Shown here in pieces: positions 34,349-42,268 of a DNA stretch of 64,000 bases (the stretch's first letter is position 1; the number at the start of each line of letters is the position of its first letter). Made by a program: the position numbers and the translations under genes. The notes beneath the pieces were generated by a model. The model did no database searches and was not told where the DNA came from. It worked only from the letters and a program-made list of their open reading frames with translations. The stretch spans positions 16,091-80,090 of the forward strand of contig CAYNLK010000027.1 of assembly GCA_964398055.1 (NCBI GenBank), given 5' to 3'. The stretch is from CAYNLK01 sp964398055. GTDB taxonomy: Bacteria; Chloroflexota; Anaerolineae; 4572-78; J111.

Positions 34349-35020
34349 ATGAACGAAGCGCAGAAGCAAACCACCCTCCGCATGTTCAGCCAGGTCGGTG
34401 AGGCCTTGTGCCGGACGATTGGCGCCCAGTGCGAAGTGGTGGTTCACGACCTGGCCGATCTGGAACATTCGATTGTCTGGATCATGGGCAGCGTTACGGA
34501 GCGAAATATCGGCGGCTGCATGACCGGGCGCGGGCTGGCGCTGGTGCGCTCCGGCAAAACCACCGATAATTACAACTACACCACTCGTACCCGCAGCGGC
34601 AAGATGGTGCGGTCGTCGCTGGTCTTCATCCGGGACAAGCGCGACCGGCCCGTGGCCTGTATGGAGATCAATTTCGATACCAGCCCATTTGTGGCTTTTC
34701 GCCGGGCTTTGGAGACGCTGGCCGATCCCGATGAAGCGTATGATTTTCAGGATGCCTTCATCGATGATGCGCCGCAGATGCTGGAGACGATGCTGCGCCG
34801 GGCGGTCGAATTCATCGGCAAACCGACGGCCCAGATGAGCAAGGCCGACCGGCTGCGACTGGTCCAGGCGCTCGATGAAGCCGGCGCGTTTGAATTTCGC
34901 AAGGCCATCCCCACTGTGGCCGGCTACCTGGGCGTGACCCGCTTCACCATCCACAACTACCTCAACGAATTGCGGGGTAGGTCTACCCCAGACTCGCCCG
35001 ATAATGGCGAAGATAATTGA
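34349..35020 (+). CDS. YheO/DauR-type transcriptional regulator (PAS-like + HTH)
   Basis: This 223-residue regulator has an N-terminal YheO-type PAS-like sensory domain (about residues 10-125: LCRTIGAQCEVVVHDLADLE, SIVWIMGSVTERNIGG, RPVACMEINFD). A C-terminal helix-turn-helix follows (about 165-208: RLRLVQALDEAGAFEFRKAI, VAGYLGVTRFTIHNYLNEL). DauR, which controls D-arginine use, has this architecture. It lies directly upstream of and in line with the inositol/hexuronate cluster. It is therefore the best candidate for its regulator, sensing a pathway intermediate. No experimental link is implied by the sequence alone. Confidence 0.85.
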   Translation: MNEAQKQTTLRMFSQVGEALCRTIGAQCEVVVHDLADLEHSIVWIMGSVTERNIGGCMTGRGLALVRSGKTTDNYNYTTRTRSGKMVRSSLVFIRDKRDRPVACMEINFDTSPFVAFRRALETLADPDEAYDFQDAFIDDAPQMLETMLRRAVEFIGKPTAQMSKADRLRLVQALDEAGAFEFRKAIPTVAGYLGVTRFTIHNYLNELRGRSTPDSPDNGEDN

Positions 35021-35077
35021 TTCGCCCCCGTAATATCAGCCTCTTGAATTTCGGTTAAAATTCAAGACCCGTGCATG

Positions 35078-35106
35078 TTGACAATCTTATCAAGCTGTGA
35101 TATTAT
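35078..35106 (+). promoter_or_regulatory. strong promoter of the iol/uxa cluster
   Basis: TTGACA (35078-35083), a 17-base spacer and TATTAT (35101-35106) are near-consensus. A GTGCAT half-site just precedes the -35 box. Confidence 0.75.
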
Positions 35107-35114
35107 GGGAGGTG

Positions 35115-35134
35115 TTATGCACACGTGTGCATAA
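35115..35134. promoter_or_regulatory. 20-bp perfect palindromic operator
   Basis: TTATGCACACGTGTGCATAA is exactly self-complementary and starts about 9 bases after the -10 box. A repressor bound here would cover the transcription start. It is a likely operator for control of iolM and the downstream genes. Confidence 0.7.
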
Positions 35135-35206
35135 TAAGAAAAAGATGTTTTGAGCAATGGCGCCAGCCAATATATAAACTATGTTAGCGAACAACGGAGG
35201 TTCAAA

Positions 35207-36364
35207 ATGAAAGGTTTAGTTTTAGACGCAGTCTGGGAGCCCAAACCGGGCTATAAAGTCTCCGAGTGGGAAAAGCAAACCGGTAAGGCCATTACCGGCA
35301 ACAGCATCTGGCGACATCCCAAGCTGGAGGTGAAGGAGCGGCCGGATCCCAAGATCAAGCCGGATCAGATTTTGTTGGAAGTGCGGGCCTGCGGGGTGTG
35401 CGGCTCTGATATGCACTTCTATGAGACGGATGCGGACGATTATATGCTCTACCCCGGCCTGACCAAATTTCCCGCCATTACCGGCCACGAGCTGTCGGGT
35501 AAGGTAGTGGAAGTGGGCAAAGAGGTCACCGACCTGAAGGTGGGCGATATGGTCACGGTGGAAGAGATGATCTGGTGCGGCCATTGCGTGCCCTGCCGCA
35601 ACGGTTTCCCGAATCACTGCACCAACCTGGAAGAGATTGGCTTCACCATTGACGGCGGTTTTGCCAACTACCTGGCCATTGGGGCCAAGTATGCCTGGAA
35701 GATCGACGCCATTGCCGAGCGCTTTGGCGACGAAAAGAAAGCCTATGAAGTCGGGGCTATGACCGAGCCGACCTGTGTTTCCTACAACGCCATGTTTAGC
35801 CGGGCCGGCGGATTCAAACCTGGTCACTATGTCAGCGTGTTTGGCACCGGGCCGATTGGGCTGGCCGCCATTGGGTTGGCCAAGGCCGCCGGCGCGGGCA
35901 TAATCGTCGGTTTTGAGGTGTCGCCGCAGCGCCGTGAGCTGGCCAAGCAAGTGGGGGCTGACTATGTGTACGACCCCCGTGACGTCAGCGCGTCTGAAGT
36001 GCTGATGGAACTGAGCCAGGGCGAAGGCTTCAACTTCCATGTGGAAGCCGCCGGCGCGCCTGAACTGGTGGTACCGGAAATGGTCAAGAGCCTGGCCATC
36101 AACGGCAAGATCGTACAGATTGGCCGGGCCGCCCAGGATGTGCCGCTCTACCTGGAAACGTTCCAGGTGCGCCGGGCGCAGTTCTTTGGCGCGCAAGGTC
36201 ACTCCGGCGACGAGAACTTCCCCAACGTGATTCGTATGGTCGCTGCCGGCCGCCTGGACCTCAGCCCCATCATTACGGCCCGCTACGACCTGGAGGGCGC
36301 GGTCAAAGCTATTGCTCAGTCCACCGAGCGCCGCGACGGCAAGATTATGGTTTTCCCCAACTAA
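35207..36364 (+). CDS. iolM: zinc-dependent scyllo-inosose 3-dehydrogenase-like enzyme
   Basis: This 385-residue medium-chain zinc dehydrogenase has catalytic-zinc motifs ACGVCGSDMHF and GHELSGKVVEVG, a structural zinc loop CGHCVPCRNGFPNHC and an NAD-binding GTGPIGLAAIG. The N-terminus (MKGLVLDAVWEPKPGYKV) and the overall order match the Thermotoga-type scyllo-inosose 3-dehydrogenase (TM0412 group), which oxidises 2-keto-myo-inositol to a diketo-inositol. The ATG at 35207 follows CGGAGG. Context supports the call: a creatininase-fold IolN, IolO and UxaE follow on the same strand. A general threonine- or sorbitol-type dehydrogenase remains the alternative. Confidence 0.85.
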   Translation: MKGLVLDAVWEPKPGYKVSEWEKQTGKAITGNSIWRHPKLEVKERPDPKIKPDQILLEVRACGVCGSDMHFYETDADDYMLYPGLTKFPAITGHELSGKVVEVGKEVTDLKVGDMVTVEEMIWCGHCVPCRNGFPNHCTNLEEIGFTIDGGFANYLAIGAKYAWKIDAIAERFGDEKKAYEVGAMTEPTCVSYNAMFSRAGGFKPGHYVSVFGTGPIGLAAIGLAKAAGAGIIVGFEVSPQRRELAKQVGADYVYDPRDVSASEVLMELSQGEGFNFHVEAAGAPELVVPEMVKSLAINGKIVQIGRAAQDVPLYLETFQVRRAQFFGAQGHSGDENFPNVIRMVAAGRLDLSPIITARYDLEGAVKAIAQSTERRDGKIMVFPN

Positions 36365-36368
36365 CTGG

Positions 36369-36408
36369 AACGTAAAACGTAAAACGTGATATCTTTCACG
36401 TTTCACGC
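36369..36408. repeat. heptamer inverted repeat between iolM and iolN
   Basis: AACGTAA units (about three) are followed by TTTCACGTTTCACG, giving a small hairpin. The same unit is found upstream of trpS. Confidence 0.65.
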
Positions 36409-36433
36409 CTCACTAAAGCTAAGGAGAAAAAAG

Positions 36434-37558
36434 ATGTCAAACAACATCCCGGAAGGTTTGCTGGCGACCAACCAGCCTGACCTGTTCTTTGAGGATGACG
36501 TTATTGGCCGGATGAAGAAAGAGGTGTGGGAGGCCAGCGAGGCTGAAGTCGATCAGATGCTGGCCGAGTATGGGCTGCCGGCCCCGGTGGAGTGGGGCAA
36601 ACCCGGCGTTTATCTGCAAATGATGACCCGCCGGCAACTCATCGAGGAACGCAACAAAAACGACATCGTCTTCATTCCCATTGGCTGCACCGAGAACCAC
36701 GGCCTGCACCTGCCTTCGGCCACCGACACCCTCTTTGTCAGCCAGATTTTGGAAGGCGTGCGCCGCTACATCGGCAAGCGTGACGGCGCGCCCCCGGCCC
36801 TGTCGCTCCCGCCGCTGAACTATGGCGCCCACCCCTACCACCATATGGGTATGCCCGGCACCTGCATTGTCCGGGAAGATATCGTCCGCGAAGTCCTGAT
36901 CGATATGATGCTGGGTCTCTGGAACGACGGCTTCCGCAAAATAATTATGATCAACAACCACGGCCACCTGTGGATGTTGGAAGCGGCCATCCAGCAGTTC
37001 CAGAAACGTTACCAACTACCCGGCGTTTTCCGCGTGCTCGATTGGCACCGGGCCGTACGCGAAATGTTCCGCGAGAAGAAATACGGCGGCGAATACGAAT
37101 CGACCTTTGTGCACGCCTGCGAAGCCGAAACTTCATTGGCCCTCTATCTCTTCCCCGACATCGTCGAGATGGAGTATGCTGTCAACACCAAGGGCAAGGG
37201 CTACCTGCCCGACGGCCACTTTGACAAGTCGGTCGATCCATACCGCCGCCCCAGCCGCTGGTCGGAAGGGGAAGGGCACTTTGCCATTGAAATCGCCGCT
37301 ACACCGGAGGGAGTGGTCGGCATGGCCGCCGAAGGCAAAGCCAGCAAGGCCAAGAAACCGCTGGCGGCCATTCTGAAGTATCTCACCATCCTGCACGACG
37401 ACATTCGCAAAGTCTTCCCACCCGGCACCGTGCCGCCGGTGGAGGAAGTGACCCTGCGCAGCGCAGAGGAGATGCAGCCCTACCTGCTAGAACCGTTGAG
37501 CCAGGGTTGGAAGTCGGTCTATGCCCTGCCCAAAATTGGCCAGAGCACTATCTATTAG
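36434..37558 (+). CDS. iolN: 3-dehydro-scyllo-inosose hydrolase-like creatininase family protein
   Basis: This 374-residue metal-dependent hydrolase has the creatininase fold. Metal-binding motifs are seen in GCTENHGLHLPSATDTLF, INNHGHLW and ACEAETSLALYLFP. A segment YGAHPYHHMGMPGT fits the family. The ring-opening hydrolase IolN of the Thermotoga inositol pathway belongs to this family and converts the diketo-inositol to 5-keto-L-gluconate. Placement right after the dehydrogenase and before IolO supports that role. The start at 36434 follows AAGGAGAAAAA; the upstream in-frame region is repeat DNA. A strong terminator lies 70 bases past the stop. Confidence 0.85.
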   Translation: MSNNIPEGLLATNQPDLFFEDDVIGRMKKEVWEASEAEVDQMLAEYGLPAPVEWGKPGVYLQMMTRRQLIEERNKNDIVFIPIGCTENHGLHLPSATDTLFVSQILEGVRRYIGKRDGAPPALSLPPLNYGAHPYHHMGMPGTCIVREDIVREVLIDMMLGLWNDGFRKIIMINNHGHLWMLEAAIQQFQKRYQLPGVFRVLDWHRAVREMFREKKYGGEYESTFVHACEAETSLALYLFPDIVEMEYAVNTKGKGYLPDGHFDKSVDPYRRPSRWSEGEGHFAIEIAATPEGVVGMAAEGKASKAKKPLAAILKYLTILHDDIRKVFPPGTVPPVEEVTLRSAEEMQPYLLEPLSQGWKSVYALPKIGQSTIY

Positions 37559-37626
37559 ACGCTAAAATCTCGTTTCTGATACTCAGGCAGGCCTGAGCAT
37601 TGCCAACCGGATAAAGTCAAGAAAAG

Positions 37627-37662
37627 AAAAGCCGGAGAATTTTCAGCGATTCTCCGGCTTTT
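37627..37662 (+). terminator. intrinsic terminator after iolN
   Basis: AAAAGCCGGAGAAT and ATTCTCCGGCTTTT pair perfectly around an 8-base loop and end in Ts. The symmetry also allows termination of the convergent toxin-antitoxin transcript. Confidence 0.8.
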
Positions 37663-37709
37663 TCAACAAAAAGAGCCAGGTTGATGACTGTCCGGGAAAT
37701 GTCGCTGGC

Positions 37710-38108
37710 TTAAGGTACTCGCCGGAATTGGCCCGTCTGAAGGAAATCCGCGTCAAAGGTGAAGGCACAGGCCAGGCCCAAACGAGTCATCACGGCAAAG
37801 CTGGTGCAATCGGTGAAACTAAAGCGCTTGTCATTGTAATGCTTGAAGATCTGCCAGGCAGCTCGTTCATCCTCAGCAGTTACCCAAACGATGCCGGCCA
37901 GTTGTCTACTCCACAATAATTCACCGACCCTCACCGCGTTTTTGTAGCCGGCCCGGATGAGCGTTAGCGTGATCGTCTCATCAATAATAAAGTTGGTTGT
38001 CACTAAACGATTGGTTTCGGTCAAATATTGGCGGGCCAAAGCGTGGTTGGTATCGTGTTCATTACTCAAAGCGTACCAAGCGCTGGTGTCAACGAAGATA
38101 GCGTCCAT
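37710..38108 (-). CDS. PIN-domain toxin (VapC-like)
   Basis: This 132-residue protein has a PIN nuclease fold. The acidic residues of the active site are visible: Asp7 in IFVDTSAWYAL, a Glu in FIIDETITL, the Asp in FSFTDCTSFAVM and the Asp in FTFDADFLQTG. PIN toxins cleave RNA and are held by a cognate antitoxin. It follows its putative antitoxin gene by 5 bases, a typical module. The pair is inserted against the direction of the inositol genes, splitting iolN from iolO. Confidence 0.85.
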   Translation of the reverse strand: MDAIFVDTSAWYALSNEHDTNHALARQYLTETNRLVTTNFIIDETITLTLIRAGYKNAVRVGELLWSRQLAGIVWVTAEDERAAWQIFKHYNDKRFSFTDCTSFAVMTRLGLACAFTFDADFLQTGQFRRVP

Positions 38109-38113
38109 TATGG

Positions 38114-38773
38114 TCAGGTCCCACCATACAAATATTCGTCGTGGCGAATAGAGGCGTCATCTGGTTCATCTGAACTAATGGAGCCAACAAATTCACGCAG
38201 AGCTTGCTGCTGCTGCGTAATAACACGCCGTATTGCTTGCTCATCATCAGGGTCAAAGCCAAGGCTATTGGTAAGAAGTTGTTTTTCCTCTACCATTTCA
38301 CGCTCGATCAAATCTTGATGGGCTTCATAATACGCTACGGCTTCGCGTACTTGTGGCAGCGGTAAACCCATATCTTGTGCAGTTTCTTCAGGAGTAAATT
38401 GATTGGAGCGCATTTTAGAAATTAATTGGCCTACCATCAGCGAGCTGCCTTTGAGATACAACTGCTTGTGACCTGTTTCCGGCCGGGCGACCAGATATTG
38501 ATAATGTTCAAAAAGCAGAGGAGCAACCGCCGGTACACTCAATTCCTTGAAATTCTCTAATCGTTCAAGTTTTTCAGGTTCAACGCTAACAATTCGCCGA
38601 CCTGATAACATTTCATCGACAATCCACAAAAAGGCGCCATAGGCTTGCTGCAACAAATCAGCGCGCGAGCGAACCGATAACCGGGCGGCCAGCAGTTGCA
38701 ACAAGGCGGCTTCGGTTTTGGTCAAATCAACTTGTACCCGGATTTTATCCTGTCGATTTGTCGTTGAGGCCAT
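38114..38773 (-). CDS. putative antitoxin with N-terminal RHH-like and C-terminal helical domain
   Basis: This 219-residue protein has an N-terminal ribbon-helix-helix-like stretch (IRVQVDLTKTEAALLQLLAA and a following SVRSRADLLQQAYGAF). A DUF433-like winged-helix segment comes later (GSSLMVGQLISKMRSNQFTP, EETAQDMGLPLPQVREAVAY). The combination is expected for an antitoxin that binds its own promoter. The gene is followed at 5 bases by the PIN toxin. It is longer than common VapB antitoxins. The role is inferred mainly from the pairing. Confidence 0.65.
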   Translation of the reverse strand: MASTTNRQDKIRVQVDLTKTEAALLQLLAARLSVRSRADLLQQAYGAFLWIVDEMLSGRRIVSVEPEKLERLENFKELSVPAVAPLLFEHYQYLVARPETGHKQLYLKGSSLMVGQLISKMRSNQFTPEETAQDMGLPLPQVREAVAYYEAHQDLIEREMVEEKQLLTNSLGFDPDDEQAIRRVITQQQQALREFVGSISSDEPDDASIRHDEYLYGGT

Positions 38774-38848
38774 AATGTCCCTCTCAAAGAAACAAGATGT
38801 TTTAATACTTAAATTTTACAGCAATTTGTAGTAGGAGTCAATCGAATA

Positions 38849-39661
38849 ATGAAACTTGCTATTGTGTTATCCACCCATGCCGCCCAATTTCAGGCAGTGG
38901 CTTTTAAGGGGGATTTTGAGGGTAACGTCGCCAAGATTGCCGGCTATGGCTACCAGGGGGTGGAGTTGGCCATTCGTGACCCCAGGCTGGTCAACCCGGC
39001 CGAACTGGCCGCGGTGATCGCCAAGCATAACTTGGTCGTGCCGGCCATTGGCACGGGCCAGGCCTGGGGCGAGGAAAGGCTCTCCTTTACCAGCAACGAT
39101 CCGGCCGTACGGCGGGCCGCCATCAAGCGGGTCAAGAGCCACATTCCCCTGGCCGCCCGCTTCAACGCGGTCATCATTCTGGGGCTAATCCGGGGCATTA
39201 CGCCCAAAGGGCAAAGTCACGAGCAGTCGATGGCCTACCTGGTGGAGGCGTTACAGGAATGTTCCGCCGCAGCCGCGCCCCACGGGGTGAAATACGCCCT
39301 GGAACCGCTCAACCGCTATGAAACCGATCTGATCCATACCGTGGCCGATGGCCTGGCGCTGATCGAGCGGGTGGGCGCCAATAACTTTGGCCTGCTGCTG
39401 GACACGTTCCATATGAATATCGAGGAACCTTCCATCGAGACCAGTATTCGCGCCTGCGGCGAGCGCATCTTCCACTTCCACGTGGCCGACTCGAATCGCT
39501 GGCATCCCGGCGCCGGCCATCTCGATTTCCGCAGCATTTTGGCAGCCCTGTTTGCCACCGGCTACAACGGCTGGGTCTCCGGCGAATTCATGCCCATTCC
39601 CGACGCCGCTACCGGGGCGCAAAGGGCGATGGCTCACTTGAGGTCACTCCAGTTGGTCTGA
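38849..39661 (+). CDS. iolO: 5-keto-L-gluconate epimerase
   Basis: This 270-residue xylose-isomerase-like TIM-barrel epimerase has the hallmark segments FKGDFEGNVAKIAGYGYQGV, VVPAIGTGQAWGEERLSFT, YALEPLNRYETD, LLLDTFHMNIEE and FHVADSNRWHPGAGHLDFRS. The arrangement closely follows the Thermotoga IolO protein (TM0416), which converts 5-keto-L-gluconate to D-tagaturonate. The metal-binding Glu, Asp, His and Glu of the fold are present. TAGGAGT precedes the ATG. The gene restarts the catabolic series after the toxin-antitoxin insertion. Confidence 0.9.
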   Translation: MKLAIVLSTHAAQFQAVAFKGDFEGNVAKIAGYGYQGVELAIRDPRLVNPAELAAVIAKHNLVVPAIGTGQAWGEERLSFTSNDPAVRRAAIKRVKSHIPLAARFNAVIILGLIRGITPKGQSHEQSMAYLVEALQECSAAAAPHGVKYALEPLNRYETDLIHTVADGLALIERVGANNFGLLLDTFHMNIEEPSIETSIRACGERIFHFHVADSNRWHPGAGHLDFRSILAALFATGYNGWVSGEFMPIPDAATGAQRAMAHLRSLQLV

Positions 39662-39708
39662 ATTTTCGGGCGATAGTATCATTAGATTGACGGCCAAGCA
39701 GAACTGAA

Positions 39709-39764
39709 CAGTGGTCAGTAGTCAGTGATCAGTGATCAGTGACCAGTGATCACTGGTCACTGTA
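39709..39764. repeat. 7-nt CAGTGAT array with inverted end, upstream of uxaE
   Basis: CAGTGGT, CAGTAGT, CAGTGAT, CAGTGAT, CAGTGAC and CAGTGAT run in tandem, then ATCACTGGTCACTG reverses them. The same family recurs at 46704, 50597, 52747 and 54800. Confidence 0.8.
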
Positions 39765-39780
39765 GTCAAAGGAGAAAATT

Positions 39781-41331
39781 ATGTCAGATTTACTGTTAAC
39801 TCAACTGAAGACAACCAACCTGGCCCCGCCGTTGGCCGAAGCCGAGGGCCGGAGCCTGGCGGCTGAGTTGGCTGAGTTGAGCGGCTTGCGGATCTATCCC
39901 ACCTCCATCTGCGCGACTCAGCAGAGTCTCTTTTTCCTGGGCCGGCAGGGTGATGCCAAATATCTGGGCATTTTGTCCGCCGACGCCGCCGTGGCCGACA
40001 ATTTTAGCGGCGAAGCGCAAGCGGTAACCGTGGCCGGCCAGACACTGACCCTGACCGTCGCCCCCACCTCTGCGACCAATGTCGCGGCGCTGCGGGCGGT
40101 ACTGCCGTTTCTGGTAGCCCGGCCGCTCGGCCTCAAAAAATCGGCCGGCTGCGGCGACCGGTTGGGGCTGGCCACGCCGGGCCACCTGCGGGCTGTGCGC
40201 AAATCGACCATGGCCCCCATCCTGGCCCAGCAGTCGATGCGGGAGAATGCCCGGACCGGCCGCACCCCGCAGGAGGTGATGGACGATGCTGCCTGGGGCG
40301 TTTTTCAGGCCGGCTGGCGAGCGGGCTTTGGCGCCGACGCCGACCATCTCAAAACCACGGCCGATATCGACATCTGCGCCGCGGCCGGCTATACTTTTTA
40401 TACCATCGACCCGGGCGCCTATGTGGACAACAGCGCCAACACTGCTTCGCCCAATGAACTCGACGAGAAAGTCGCCGCGCTGCCCTGGATTATACTGGAC
40501 AGTGACCCGGCCGACCTGGCCAGTCGCCTGGCCGGCAAAACAATTGACCTGGGCGATTTCAAGTTGACCATCAGCCAGGTCGAGCTGCTGCGAGCCGCAG
40601 CCAAATACGGCCGGGCGGTGGCTCACACCGTTAGCATGTATCGCCACCTGGCCGAGGTGATGGCTGAGCGGCCCTTTGAGTTGGAGATGAGTGTGGATGA
40701 AACCGAAACCGTCACCTCGCTGGCCGAGCACGTTTACATTGCCGCTGAGCTGAAGCGCCTGGGAGTCAAGTGGGTCAGCCTGGCTCCCCGTTATGTAGGC
40801 GATTTTGAGAAGGGGGTCGATTACATCGGCGACCTGGCCGAATTCGAGCGCTCCTTTGCCGGGCACCTGGCGGTGTCCAAAGCATTTGGGCCTTACAAAC
40901 TCAGCCTCCATTCCGGCTCCGACAAATTCAGCATCTACCCGGTTGCGGCCAGGGTGGCCGGCGATTTGGTCCATCTGAAAACGGCCGGGACCAGCTACCT
41001 GGAGGCGCTGCGGGCCATCGCCAGCCTGAACCCGGGCCTGTTCCGGGAAATTGTGGCTTTTGCCCTGGAACGGTATCCCACCGACCGGGCCAGCTACCAC
41101 GTCTCGGCCGAGGCGGCCAAAGTAGCCGATATCACTCCCTGGCCGGACGAGCAGTTAACCAGCCTGCTGGACGATTTCCACGGCCGGGAAGTGCTGCACG
41201 TGACCTTTGGCTCGGTGATGAACCACCACCCGTTCCGGGAGCCATTTTTCGCCACGCTGCGGGGTGATGAGGAGACGTACTACCGGCTTTTGGAAATCCA
41301 CTTTGACAAGCATTTGCAACCTTTCATTTAA
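39781..41331 (+). CDS. uxaE: tagaturonate-fructuronate epimerase
   Basis: This 516-residue protein is of the UxaE (DUF4861-type tagaturonate epimerase) family. Conserved segments recalled from the family include GDRLGLATPGHLRAV near residue 120, QQSMRENARTGRTPQEVMDD, GWRAGFGADADHLKT, LHSGSDKFSIYPVAAR and HYRLLEIHFDKHL-like YYRLLEIHFDKHL. The Thermotoga enzyme interconverts D-tagaturonate and D-fructuronate. Here it joins the IolO product to the fructuronate reductase encoded next, 14 bases downstream. An AAAGGAGAAA site precedes the ATG. Confidence 0.88.
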   Translation: MSDLLLTQLKTTNLAPPLAEAEGRSLAAELAELSGLRIYPTSICATQQSLFFLGRQGDAKYLGILSADAAVADNFSGEAQAVTVAGQTLTLTVAPTSATNVAALRAVLPFLVARPLGLKKSAGCGDRLGLATPGHLRAVRKSTMAPILAQQSMRENARTGRTPQEVMDDAAWGVFQAGWRAGFGADADHLKTTADIDICAAAGYTFYTIDPGAYVDNSANTASPNELDEKVAALPWIILDSDPADLASRLAGKTIDLGDFKLTISQVELLRAAAKYGRAVAHTVSMYRHLAEVMAERPFELEMSVDETETVTSLAEHVYIAAELKRLGVKWVSLAPRYVGDFEKGVDYIGDLAEFERSFAGHLAVSKAFGPYKLSLHSGSDKFSIYPVAARVAGDLVHLKTAGTSYLEALRAIASLNPGLFREIVAFALERYPTDRASYHVSAEAAKVADITPWPDEQLTSLLDDFHGREVLHVTFGSVMNHHPFREPFFATLRGDEETYYRLLEIHFDKHLQPFI

Positions 41332-41345
41332 CCGGGGTATGAATT

Positions 41346-42179
41346 ATGGACCTTGACGAACTCACTAAAATGTACGACTTTAGCGGTGTGTCGGTCACGA
41401 TTACGGGTGGGGCCGGAATTTTGGGCGGCGAGTTGGCCTGCGCCCTGGTGGGCTGCAACGCCAACGTGGCCATTGTAGACCGCAGCCCGGAAATGGCCGA
41501 ACGGCTGATTCACCGCTGGCCGCCGGCCGGCGGCCGGGCCATCATCGTTTATGGCGACGTGCTGGACCCGGCGGTGATGCAGCAGACGGCCGAGCGGATT
41601 GTGGCTGAATTCGGCTGCATCGACTGTTTGATCAACGCGGCCGGCGGCAACAATCCTCGGGCCACCACCGGCCCGGATTTATCGTTCTTCGACATCCCGC
41701 CCGAGGCGCTCCGCTTTGCCTTTGAGCTGAACATGGTCGGCACCATTATCCCCAGCCAGATTTTTGGCAAATATATGGCCGAGCAGGGTCGAGGCAACAT
41801 TTTGAACATCTCATCGATGAGCGCTTTCCGGCCGCTAACGCGGGTGCTGGCTTATTCCGCGGCCAAGGCCGGGGTGAGCAACTTTACTCAGTGGCTGGCC
41901 GTCCACATGGCCAAAGAATACTCGCCGCATATCCGGGTGAACGCAATTGCCCCCGGCTTTTTCTTAACCGATCAGAATCGCTACCTGCTGACCAAACCGG
42001 AAACCGGCGAACTGACCGACCGGGGCAGAGCCATCATCGACCACACTCCGATGGGCCGCTTTGGCGACCCCGAAGATTTGTTAGGCCCGGTGCTATGGCT
42101 GCTCTCGCCGGCCTCCGCTTTTGTAACCGGGATTGTGGTGCCAATTGACGGCGGTTTTTCGGCGTTTAGTGGGGTCTAA
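41346..42179 (+). CDS. uxuB: SDR-family fructuronate reductase (D-mannonate oxidoreductase-like)
   Basis: This 277-residue classical short-chain dehydrogenase has a TITGGAGILGGELACAL cofactor loop, the NAAGG motif, catalytic Ser in NISSMSAF, and Tyr/Lys in YSAAKAG. The C-terminal segment GFFLTDQNRYLLTKPETGEL, then HTPMGRFGDPEDLLGPVLWL and DGGFSAFSGV matches the Bacillus YjmF/UxuB type, which reduces D-fructuronate to D-mannonate. The context (UxaE upstream) supports this. Start is ATG at 41346, following the GGGGT of the short gap. The next step, UxuA, is not encoded in the window. Confidence 0.88.
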   Translation: MDLDELTKMYDFSGVSVTITGGAGILGGELACALVGCNANVAIVDRSPEMAERLIHRWPPAGGRAIIVYGDVLDPAVMQQTAERIVAEFGCIDCLINAAGGNNPRATTGPDLSFFDIPPEALRFAFELNMVGTIIPSQIFGKYMAEQGRGNILNISSMSAFRPLTRVLAYSAAKAGVSNFTQWLAVHMAKEYSPHIRVNAIAPGFFLTDQNRYLLTKPETGELTDRGRAIIDHTPMGRFGDPEDLLGPVLWLLSPASAFVTGIVVPIDGGFSAFSGV

Positions 42180-42184
42180 AAAAG

Positions 42185-42250
42185 GGTGAAGGCGGAGGGA
42201 TGAGGGATGAAATAATTCCTTTCATCCTTCCGCCGTCATCCTTCATCCTT
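42185..42250. repeat. hairpin-forming 7/8-nt repeat upstream of the LarA-like gene
   Basis: GAAGGCGGAGGGATGAGGGATGAAA is returned as TTTCATCCTTCCGCC and CATCCTTCATCC. The result is a strong potential stem-loop with no coding content. Confidence 0.7.
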
Positions 42251-42268
42251 TAATAGATGGGGGTTGAT

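Noticed and set aside
39709..39764. CRISPR-like array
   Set aside because: The units are 7 nt with no spacers and turn into their own inverse. There are no cas genes in the window.
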